From Geminicoccaceae bacterium (GTDB lineage Bacteria; Pseudomonadota; Alphaproteobacteria; Geminicoccales; Geminicoccaceae): 9,880 bases of DNA. Positions 1 to 5,362 of the stretch are shown piece after piece (position 1 is the first letter of the stretch; every line of letters starts with the position of its first letter). The DNA is taken from the NCBI GenBank assembly GCA_030824835.1, contig JAPJRA010000081.1, forward strand, positions 1 to 9,880, in the 5' to 3' direction. The notes below the pieces were generated by a model. That model did no database searches, was not told where the DNA came from, and saw only the letters and a list, made by a program, of their open reading frames with translations. The translations under genes were made by a program, and so were the position numbers.

Positions 1-1
1 C

Positions 2-18
2 GTCACACCTGTCACACC
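2..18. repeat. Short tandem repeat, two copies of GTCACACC at 9-bp period
   Basis: GTCACACC occurs at 2-9 and again at 11-18. It overlaps the stop codon of the truncated acyltransferase. The array may continue past the window edge, which cannot be seen. Confidence 0.4.
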
Positions 19-596
19 GGGCAATGACGACGGGGGTGGGCCCGCGGGCGCGGGCCCCCGACTGCCAGTTGCCGCGCATATTCGGCGTGATGGATCAGCG
101 GCCCGGCGATGAGGTGCGGGAAGAAAGCGACGAACAGCGGATAGTGGAAAGGGTCGCGGTCGACGGGCGCGCCACGATGCAGGTCGACGAGATAGGCCAC
201 CTGCTGCAGCGTGAAGAACGAGATGCCCAGCGGCAACGGTATCGCCACGAGCCAGGCCACCCAGCCGGGATCGCCGCCGATGAGCGATGCTGCAAAGCCG
301 GCATACTTGAATCCGAACAGCAGCCCAAGATTGAGGCTCAGCCCGAGCAGCAGCCAAGAACGGCGTTGACGGGTCGTGGCTGCACCCGCCATGCGCCTCG
401 AGACGCACGCGTTGAGCGCGATCGACCCCACGAGCAGCGGCAGGAACCGCCAGTTCCAGACGGCATAGAACAGGAACGACAGGCCCAGCAGCGCTGCCAG
501 CAGCCAGCGAGGGTCCGGCTGCCGGCGGAGCAGGGCATAGGCCCCGAGCGCCACCGGCAGGAAGCCGAACAGGAAGATATATGAATTGAACAGCAT
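12..596 (-). CDS. MBOAT-family O-acyltransferase, N-terminal fragment (truncated or frameshifted)
   Basis: This is the N-terminal part of an AlgI-like membrane-bound O-acyltransferase, a family that transfers acyl groups to exported polysaccharides or other extracellular substrates. The start MLFNSYIFLFGFLP is the standard family start, so I chose the ATG at 596 over an upstream TTG at 635. Hydrophobic segments lie near residues 6-23, 31-48, 51-64, 81-95 and 113-130. The family signature LPLGISFFTLQQVAYLVD is at about 121-138, and FFPHLIAGPLIHHAE is at about 158-172. Family similarity then stops: residues 177-194 are a Pro/Arg-rich tail ending at a TGA. At 194 residues it is less than half the usual 450-500, and the C-terminal half with the catalytic histidine is absent. 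Neither other minus-strand frame clearly restores the family pattern before the window edge. It may be a pseudogene, a frameshift or an assembly error at the GC hairpin. No strong Shine-Dalgarno precedes the start. Confidence 0.72.
   Translation of the reverse strand: MLFNSYIFLFGFLPVALGAYALLRRQPDPRWLLAALLGLSFLFYAVWNWRFLPLLVGSIALNACVSRRMAGAATTRQRRSWLLLGLSLNLGLLFGFKYAGFAASLIGGDPGWVAWLVAIPLPLGISFFTLQQVAYLVDLHRGAPVDRDPFHYPLFVAFFPHLIAGPLIHHAEYARQLAVGGPRPRAHPRRHCPV
38..57. repeat. Very GC-rich perfect hairpin in the 3' end of the acyltransferase fragment
   Basis: GGGCCCGC (38-45) and GCGGGCCC (50-57) are exact inverted repeats around a 4-base loop, with G and C runs outside them. On the minus strand the hairpin sits inside the last codons of the truncated MBOAT reading frame, just where family similarity is lost. 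No T-run follows, so it is not a standard terminator. Such a structure is a likely place for sequencing or assembly slippage. Confidence 0.5.
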
Positions 597-633
597 GGCG
601 CAGTGCTTAGGCCGCGGCTTACTCTCGACGGTC

Positions 634-653
634 AAATGACAAGGTTGTCATTT
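634..653. promoter_or_regulatory. Perfect 20-bp palindrome, candidate repressor operator
   Basis: AAATGACAA (634-642) and TTGTCATTT (645-653) are exact inverted repeats around a GG centre. Two-base spacing rules out a stable hairpin, so a dimeric DNA-binding protein is the natural reading. The site is A+T-rich within very GC-rich surroundings. It lies 38 bp upstream of the acyltransferase start and 162 bp upstream of the PepSY gene, in the divergent spacer. The regulator is unknown and no candidate for it is encoded nearby apart from the LysR gene, whose putative site looks different. Confidence 0.5.
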
Positions 654-666
654 TGGAGTGCCGGGC

Positions 667-682
667 GCGTCCGGTGGGACGC
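667..682. repeat. Small perfect hairpin in the spacer upstream of the PepSY gene
   Basis: GCGTCC (667-672) pairs with GGACGC (677-682) around the loop GGTG. It lies 14 bp downstream of the palindrome and could fold in a leader transcript or be chance in GC-rich DNA. No function is assigned. Confidence 0.3.
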
Positions 683-708
683 AGACGCGGACCGGGACCA
701 TTCCACAT

Positions 709-727
709 CCACGGATCCTCACCGTGG
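709..727. repeat. Second small hairpin upstream of the PepSY gene
   Basis: CCACGG (709-714) pairs with CCGTGG (722-727) around a 7-base loop. No T-run follows, so it is not an evident terminator. The rest of the spacer up to 803 shows no convincing promoter or RNA gene. Confidence 0.25.
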
Positions 728-815
728 TCGAGCGCACCGTTCAGCTCTGGTTCAGGCAGGCGCCACTAGGAACGCCGTCGTTCAACCCGAACCCATTTAG
801 ACCGGAGAACTCACC

Positions 816-1088
816 ATGCGGAAAGTTGCCTTCGCCCTGACTCTCGCGCTGGGCGCGCTGGCCAACCTGCCGGCGCACGCCGAAGACGAATGCAAGTCGT
901 ACCCGAAGGACCAGTGGCTGAGCGAGGCGCAGATCCAGGCCAAGGCCGAGGCGCTGGGCTACAAGGTACGTTCGGTCGGCGAGGACGATGGCTGCCTCGA
1001 GGTCAAGGGCATGAACTCGGCCGGCGCCAAGGTCGAGGTCTATTTCGACCCGGTCACGGCCGAGGTCGTCAAGACCAAGGGCGGATGA
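816..1088 (+). CDS. Small secreted PepSY-domain protein
   Basis: This is a 90-residue protein with a clear Sec signal peptide: basic MRK, a hydrophobic core to about residue 19, and a likely cut after AHA at 22, giving a mature periplasmic protein of about 68 residues. The mature part matches the short PepSY pattern: a helix with SEAQIQAKAEALGYKV (36-51), then strands ending in VEVYFDPVTAEVV (73-85). Two cysteines, C26 and C60, could form a disulfide. The start is supported by GGAG at 804-807, 8 bases before the ATG. It ends 4 bases before the cytochrome b561 gene, so the two are almost certainly one operon. Short PepSY proteins often sit beside membrane cytochromes and respiratory modules, but the exact role here is unknown. 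A periplasmic partner or modulator of the cytochrome is inference. Confidence 0.85.
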   Translation: MRKVAFALTLALGALANLPAHAEDECKSYPKDQWLSEAQIQAKAEALGYKVRSVGEDDGCLEVKGMNSAGAKVEVYFDPVTAEVVKTKGG

Positions 1089-1092
1089 GCCG

Positions 1093-1626
1093 ATGGTCGC
1101 GGGCGAGGCGTCGGTGCGGGTCTGGGACCCGCTCGTACGCCTGTTTCACTGGAGTCTGGTCGCGGCATTCGCGACCGCCTTCCTGAGCGAGGAGGGCGAG
1201 CGCCTGCATGAGGTCGCGGGGTACGTCGTCCTGGGGCTGATCGCCTTCCGGCTGGTCTGGGGCCTGATCGGCTCCGACCACGCCCGGTTCAAGGACTTCG
1301 TGCCGTCGCCGGCCCGCCTCTGGGCCTATCTGCGCAGCCTCGTGCGCGGCCGGCCGGACCGCTATCTCGGCCACAACCCGGCCGGGGCGGTCATGATCCT
1401 CTGCCTGCTCGGCACGGTCTTCATCGCCGCCGGCAGTGGCTGGCTGATGACCACCGACCGGTTCTGGGGCACCAAGTGGGTCGAGGAGCTCCACGAGGCT
1501 TCAGCCTGGCTTGCCCTGGCGCTGGTTGGCGTGCACGTCGCCGGCGTCCTCGTCAGCAGCCTCCTGCACCGCGAGAATCTGGTGCGCGCGATGATCACCG
1601 GCCGCAAGCCGGCGACCGTCGCCTGA
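1093..1626 (+). CDS. Cytochrome b561-type membrane protein
   Basis: This is a 177-residue inner-membrane dihaem cytochrome b of the bacterial b561 / Ni-Fe hydrogenase cytochrome b type, which passes electrons between the quinone pool and a partner redox protein. The start VRVWDPLVRLFHWSL is the family's N-terminal signature. Four hydrophobic helices lie at about 15-32, 40-60, 97-117 and 132-156. Candidate haem ligands are H19 in the first helix, H39 (LHE), H134 (LHE) and H148 (GVHVAGV); H94 lies near the third helix. The C-terminal LHRENLVRAMITGRK is also typical. The gene starts 4 bases after the PepSY stop, consistent with translational coupling. Its stop lies 11 bp from the convergent fhcA stop, with no visible terminator between. 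The electron partner is not in the window. A link to formate or formaldehyde oxidation is possible but unsupported. Confidence 0.9.
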   Translation: MVAGEASVRVWDPLVRLFHWSLVAAFATAFLSEEGERLHEVAGYVVLGLIAFRLVWGLIGSDHARFKDFVPSPARLWAYLRSLVRGRPDRYLGHNPAGAVMILCLLGTVFIAAGSGWLMTTDRFWGTKWVEELHEASAWLALALVGVHVAGVLVSSLLHRENLVRAMITGRKPATVA

Positions 1627-1637
1627 TCCGCTCCAGC

Positions 1638-3305
1638 TCACCCGGGGGCGCGGCAGTCGTGGACCACCACCCGGCCGCGCCCGCCATCCTCGATCTCGTG
1701 GTCGCCGAGCTCGAAGCTGGTCAGCCGCATGTCGCGATAGTCCTCGAAGAAGCGGCCGACGCGGCTGCGGATGGCCGCATCGAAGCCCGGGCGGACCACA
1801 TGCGTGCCGCCGAAGATGCCGGGCTCGACGACCACGCCGTCGCGCATGACCGGACGGCCGCCTTTCAGCAGCAGCAGCGGTTGGGCGAACATCCGCTCGC
1901 GATCGGGATGGTCCTCGTAGACCGTGACATCGGCCAGCGCCCCCGGGCCGAGTTGACCGTGACGGTCATGGATGCCCAGAGCCCTCGCCGGCCCCGCCCG
2001 GGTGATGATCGCGATCTCTTGGAGACTGTACTCGCGCGCGATCCCGTCCAGCGACGATGCGGCTCGGGCGCCCTTGTGGATCGTCGCCAGCATGTCCTGG
2101 CGGAAGCTCCGGTCCATCAGCAGGCGGATCAGGTGCGGGTAGGTCGTGAACGGCGCGCCGTTGGGGTGGTCGGTGGTCAGGAACACCCGCCAGGGGTCGT
2201 CGATCAGCAGGAACAGCTCGAGCCCGACGCACCATTGCAGCGCGTTGACGAGGTTGCCGTCCCGATAATGGATCGGCAGCACACCGCACCCCGCCTCGCA
2301 CTCGATGTCCATGGCCACCCATTTCTTGGGTGACGCGAAGCGCGCGTTGCGCACTTGGCTCATCGTGTCGCCGGACGCGGTCACCGTCTGCCCGAACATC
2401 ACCTGTCCGATGTCGACCGAGACGTTCGGGCTCCTGTTGACCAGCTCGGCGATGGCAGCAGCGCCGCTGGAGAACTTCTGCCTGCCCTCCTTGCCGTAGG
2501 CATGGAACTGCAGGTGGGTGAGGTGGATCGGGCGGCCTTCCATGCCGGCGATGGTCGCCAGCGTCGTGGCGTCGCCACCCGGCACGCCCAGGTTGCAGCC
2601 ATGGACATGGATTGGGTGGGGCACGCCGAGCCCGGTTAGGGCATCGGCCAGGGTTGTCAGGATCTGCCGGGGCGCGATGCCGTAATAGGGACCTGCTTCG
2701 TCCAGGTCGAGCTTGCGGCCATTGAACTTGAACGCGCTGATCCCGCCGGGATTGACGATCTTGACCGCCAGCGATTGCGTCGCGTGCAGCGTCCACGCCA
2801 CGTAGTCGCGGATCGCATCGGGCCCGGCACCCTCGCTCACCAGCTTGAGGAACAGGTCGTCATTGCCCAGCAGCACATAGGCGCCTTTGTCGAGGAGCGG
2901 CACGTCGGCCATCTCCTGGTGCGCCTGCCGGGCGTTGACCGGCAGCATCGCCGGCTCGAACGCCATGGTGTAGCCCATGCGCGCATAGGCGTAGCCGGTT
3001 GTGAACGTCGACGGGCTGTAGCGGCCGCTGCCGCTGCGGCAGCCGCATTGCCGGAGCTGGACGTGCTCGCGATGCTCCTCGGGCAGCATCATCCGGGCGA
3101 TGTTGACCTTGCCGCCGCCTATGTGGCTGTGCAGGTCGATGCCGCCGGGCATGACCACCTTGCCGCCAAGGTCGATGACCTCGTCGGCTCTGCCGTCGGG
3201 TGGGGCTTCTACGATCCTGCCGCCGTCGATCCACAGGTCCATGACGCGACCGTCGACGCCGTTGAGCGGGTCGTAGACGGTGCCGCCGGTGAGCTTCGTG
3301 ATCAT
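1638..3305 (-). CDS. fhcA: Formyltransferase/hydrolase complex subunit A (formylmethanofuran dehydrogenase A-like)
   Basis: This is the 555-residue hydrolytic subunit of the cytoplasmic Fhc complex, homologous to archaeal FwdA/FmdA. In methylotrophs the complex moves the formyl group from formyl-H4MPT to methylofuran, and FhcA hydrolyses it to formate. The amidohydrolase dinuclear zinc site is recognisable: H59 and H61 in DLHSHIGGGKVN, the likely carboxylated lysine K182 in AVKIVNPGG, histidines in HPIHVHGCN (230-238) and HLTHLQFHAYG (261-271), and the catalytic aspartate D379 in LTTDHPNG. The reading frame is open upstream to 3746, but MITKLTGGTVYDP at 3305 is the family N-terminus, and GGAGAA at 3310-3315 precedes it with 4 bases of spacing. 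The fhcB stop is 13 bases upstream, so the two are one operon. fhcD and fhcC, normally adjacent, are absent: the next gene downstream is the convergent cytochrome. An unusual stretch at about 84-95 keeps the expected length. Confidence 0.95.
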   Translation of the reverse strand: MITKLTGGTVYDPLNGVDGRVMDLWIDGGRIVEAPPDGRADEVIDLGGKVVMPGGIDLHSHIGGGKVNIARMMLPEEHREHVQLRQCGCRSGSGRYSPSTFTTGYAYARMGYTMAFEPAMLPVNARQAHQEMADVPLLDKGAYVLLGNDDLFLKLVSEGAGPDAIRDYVAWTLHATQSLAVKIVNPGGISAFKFNGRKLDLDEAGPYYGIAPRQILTTLADALTGLGVPHPIHVHGCNLGVPGGDATTLATIAGMEGRPIHLTHLQFHAYGKEGRQKFSSGAAAIAELVNRSPNVSVDIGQVMFGQTVTASGDTMSQVRNARFASPKKWVAMDIECEAGCGVLPIHYRDGNLVNALQWCVGLELFLLIDDPWRVFLTTDHPNGAPFTTYPHLIRLLMDRSFRQDMLATIHKGARAASSLDGIAREYSLQEIAIITRAGPARALGIHDRHGQLGPGALADVTVYEDHPDRERMFAQPLLLLKGGRPVMRDGVVVEPGIFGGTHVVRPGFDAAIRSRVGRFFEDYRDMRLTSFELGDHEIEDGGRGRVVVHDCRAPG

Positions 3306-3309
3306 GCTG

Positions 3310-3315
3310 TTCTCC
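3310..3315 (-). promoter_or_regulatory. Ribosome binding site deciding the fhcA start
   Basis: The minus-strand sequence GGAGAA lies 4 bases before the ATG at 3305. It selects this start over the much longer open frame that overlaps fhcB. Confidence 0.7.
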
Positions 3316-3318
3316 GGC

Positions 3319-4575
3319 TCACAGATCGGGAAGCTGGGCGGCGATCTGCCGGATGACCTCGGCAGCGCTCGGCAGCCCGATCTGCCGTAATGGGCGCAAC
3401 GGCAGGCTGACCACGCCGTCCATCCGATAGATGCTGCCGCCGTGATCCAGCCCCGGCGTGCCGACCGGGATGGCGACCTTGACCGGCCGCGTCGGCTGCA
3501 TGCCGGGGCCGAACAGGGCGATCGTCGGCGCCGACGTCGCCGGCACCTGCTGCTCGCGCAAGGTGGCGAGCCAGAGCATGCAGTCGACGCCGCCGCTGGC
3601 CAGGAGGAAGTCCGTGCTCCAGCGAACCGGGTCGTGATCGGGGCCGCCATTGGCAAAGCTGGTGCGCAGCGGCCCGCCGGTCTGCCACGCGCAGACCTGG
3701 TTGGTACCGATGATGTTGTCCGGACCTGCCAGAGGCAGCCCGGCACATCGGGTCTTGCCGTTGAGCTCCCGGGTGAGGCCGGCCAGCGACCCCGTCAGCA
3801 GCTCGGGGTGCCGGCCGCCGGCGTCGGCGGCCGCCCAGACGATCACGGCGTAGCGCGCCGCGCGCAGCTGGTCGGCCAGGTTCTGGAGCGCTGCCAACTC
3901 CAGCCCCGCCACCGGACCGGTAGCAAGTCTGGCTCCCGCCACCAAGGCTCGTAGAGCGCCCACGACTTCGGGCAGGCGTTCGGTGGGGCAGGGCAGGGTC
4001 GCAATATCCGCGCTCAGCCCCTCCACCGGCCTCAGACCGTGGCCCAGATAGACCAGACGGCGCGCCAACGGCCCGAACAATGTGTCCCGCGGGGAGAGGC
4101 AGCGCTCGACCAGGCGAGGGGCCAGGGCCGCGGCGTCCGTGCCGACGAACAGCACCAGATCGGCGCGATTGCGGATCTCGGCCAAGGTCGCCGTGACCCA
4201 GCCGCCGTCCTGCTGCGCCCGCAGGTTCGCCATCAAGCCGCGGGATCCGGTGTGATCGACGATGCCCCCGGTCCGTTCGGCGAGGGCCAGGATCTCCCGC
4301 ATCCCGGCAGTGTCCGTGCCAAGACCAGCAAACAGCGGCATCCGGCTGACGCTCAGCAAGCTGGCTGCGTGGGCGACCGCCGCATCGAGGGTTGCCTGCT
4401 CGCCCCCGACCATGGGTACGGACGCTTCCGCACGACGCCCGAACCCGGCACGGGCGATCGCACAGTCGGGTCCGCTCAGCCGCAGATCACCCTCGTTGGC
4501 TTCGACAGTCAGATCGTCACAGGCGAGCGAGCAGAACGGGCAAACCACGTCTGCAGTCGTCAGTCGCGCCTCCAT
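3319..4575 (-). CDS. fhcB: Formyltransferase/hydrolase complex subunit B (formylmethanofuran dehydrogenase B-like)
   Basis: This is a 418-residue homologue of the molybdenum/tungsten subunit FwdB/FmdB, working in the cytoplasmic Fhc complex of H4MPT-linked formaldehyde oxidation. The N-terminus carries VCPFCSLACDDL with C12, C15 and C19, and a further C38, the spacing of the archaeal [4Fe-4S] site. Where the archaeal enzyme has its metal-binding Cys or Sec (SVCHG-like), this protein reads DHTGSRGLM at 107-115 with no cysteine, as expected for a bacterial Fhc subunit without dehydrogenase activity. The following IRNRADLVLFVGTD (134-147) and the C-terminal NQVCAWQTGGP with SFANGGPDHDP (about 292-315) are family landmarks. 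I chose the ATG at 4575 because the protein then begins just before the cysteine motif and GGGGAGG at 4585-4591 lies 9 bases upstream. An upstream start at 4638 would add an unconserved extension. It is co-transcribed with fhcA. The 108-bp gap to the dehydratase gene has no obvious terminator. Confidence 0.93.
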   Translation of the reverse strand: MEARLTTADVVCPFCSLACDDLTVEANEGDLRLSGPDCAIARAGFGRRAEASVPMVGGEQATLDAAVAHAASLLSVSRMPLFAGLGTDTAGMREILALAERTGGIVDHTGSRGLMANLRAQQDGGWVTATLAEIRNRADLVLFVGTDAAALAPRLVERCLSPRDTLFGPLARRLVYLGHGLRPVEGLSADIATLPCPTERLPEVVGALRALVAGARLATGPVAGLELAALQNLADQLRAARYAVIVWAAADAGGRHPELLTGSLAGLTRELNGKTRCAGLPLAGPDNIIGTNQVCAWQTGGPLRTSFANGGPDHDPVRWSTDFLLASGGVDCMLWLATLREQQVPATSAPTIALFGPGMQPTRPVKVAIPVGTPGLDHGGSIYRMDGVVSLPLRPLRQIGLPSAAEVIRQIAAQLPDL

Positions 4576-4584
4576 CGGCCGATG

Positions 4585-4591
4585 CCTCCCC
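4585..4591 (-). promoter_or_regulatory. Ribosome binding site deciding the fhcB start
   Basis: GGGGAGG on the minus strand lies 9 bases before the ATG at 4575 and argues against the in-frame ATG at 4638. Confidence 0.6.
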
Positions 4592-4683
4592 GGCACTGCT
4601 TGAGGAACGACCGTAGCGGCAGGCACGAGCCCCGGCAATCCGCCCGCGCGGGTAGGCAGGGGCCCGCGTCTGAGCTGACTAGG

Positions 4684-5073
4684 TCACGATGCCGGCTTGT
4701 CGTGCTTGATGTAAGCAAAGCGCAGATCGTCCTCGGGCGTGCCTTCGAGCGCACCACCAGCCAAGCCCGGTTGCCAGTGCACGACCTCCTCGATCTTCTT
4801 GGCCAGCTCGAAATCCTTGTCCGTCAGCCCTTTGTGGTCGTGGCTCATCAGTCTGACCTCGACCCAGGCGTAGGATGCGGTGAGATCCGGATGGTGCCAT
4901 GCGGCTTCAGCCAGATGGCCCACCGCGTTGATCACCATCAGCGTGCCCTTCCAGCTGTTCGTCCGGTAACGCCGCCGGATCCAGCCGTCCTCGAGGTACC
5001 AGTGCGGCAGCTCCGCCGCCAACCGCGCCTTCGCCTCGTCCTCGCCGTAGACCTTGAGCTTCCGCTCGGCCAT
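4684..5073 (-). CDS. Pterin-4a-carbinolamine dehydratase family protein
   Basis: This is a 129-residue member of the 4a-hydroxytetrahydrobiopterin dehydratase (PCD/DCoH) family. The classical enzyme dehydrates 4a-carbinolamine pterins to recycle them. The core is intact: WYLEDGWIRRRYRTNSWKG (25-43), the catalytic pair H60-H61 in AAWHHPDL, and MSHDHKGLTDKDFELAKKIEE (76-96) with a third histidine, H78. About 30 residues after the core (from W100) form a C-terminal extension beyond the usual 95-110 residue length. The ATG at 5073 is chosen because GGGGAG (5082-5087) lies 8 bases upstream and family similarity begins here, not at the in-frame start at 5178. It is the first gene of the minus-strand cluster, 108 bp ahead of fhcB. 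A role in handling oxidised or hydroxylated methanopterin is a reasonable inference from the neighbours. No phenylalanine hydroxylase gene, the classical partner, is in the window. Confidence 0.88.
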   Translation of the reverse strand: MAERKLKVYGEDEAKARLAAELPHWYLEDGWIRRRYRTNSWKGTLMVINAVGHLAEAAWHHPDLTASYAWVEVRLMSHDHKGLTDKDFELAKKIEEVVHWQPGLAGGALEGTPEDDLRFAYIKHDKPAS

Positions 5074-5280
5074 GACTTGCTCTCCCCTGCACGTTGGCGT
5101 GTCGCGTCCATCCAAGAGGTGGTGCTGGAACCGGGCCGTACCAGTCGGAGGAGCCCATCTCCGAATGGAACTGGGCACATCCGGCAGCGCACCCGACGCT
5201 GCGATGGCGGGCGAGCGCTCAGCCGCCTAGCCCTGCATTTCGTCTGTTGCTGGTCCTTGATGCGATAGCCATGTAGCTTT

Positions 5281-5311
5281 TCCGAAGTGGGAATCCGATC
5301 TTTACTTCGGA
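5281..5311. promoter_or_regulatory. Inverted repeat TCCGAAGT-N15-ACTTCGGA, candidate LysR operator
   Basis: TCCGAAGT (5281-5288) and ACTTCGGA (5304-5311) are exact 8-bp inverted repeats separated by 15 bases. The element lies 51 bp before the LysR start codon in the divergent spacer, the usual place for LysR-type autoregulatory sites. Assignment to the adjacent LysR protein is inference from position and symmetry. Confidence 0.6.
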
Positions 5312-5352
5312 CGGCCAGCAGGCGGTCCGCCAACCGTCCGCATTCTTCGGGA

Positions 5353-5359
5353 ACTTCGG
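5353..5359 (+). promoter_or_regulatory. Third copy of the ACTTCGG half-site, just before the LysR start
   Basis: ACTTCGG recurs at 5353-5359, 49 bp after the downstream arm of the inverted repeat and in the same orientation, 3 bases before the ATG. It could be an activation or repression half-site overlapping the translation start. A 7-base match could also be chance. Confidence 0.35.
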
Positions 5360-5362
5360 CAT

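Larger units (their letters stand above)
5074..5362. other. Divergent intergenic region between the dehydratase-fhc cluster and the LysR gene
   Basis: This 289-bp spacer must hold the promoters for both divergent transcripts. No convincing -35/-10 pair was found in either direction and no small gene could be supported. The clear element is the inverted repeat at 5281-5311, with a further half-site copy at 5353-5359. Confidence 0.6.

Noticed and set aside
1476..2333. 285-codon plus-strand open frame overlapping the cytochrome gene end and fhcA
   Set aside because: It is antisense to the C-terminal part of fhcA and out of frame with the cytochrome; no motif supports it.
3015..3070. Possible compensated frameshift in fhcA near residues 80-98
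   Set aside because: The segment looks odd (Q, C and S rich) but its length matches the expected spacing between the EEHRE and PSTF family landmarks, and the frame is right on both sides, so divergence is the simpler reading.
3306..3746. N-terminal extension of the fhcA frame up to 3746
   Set aside because: The extra 147 residues are an out-of-frame, Arg- and Ser-rich reading of fhcB. The family start and a good ribosome binding site lie at 3305.
4576..4683. GC palindrome CCCGCGCGGG (4643-4652) between the dehydratase and fhcB as a terminator
   Set aside because: It is a short self-palindrome without a loop or T-run, so it does not support termination; readthrough into fhcB remains likely.
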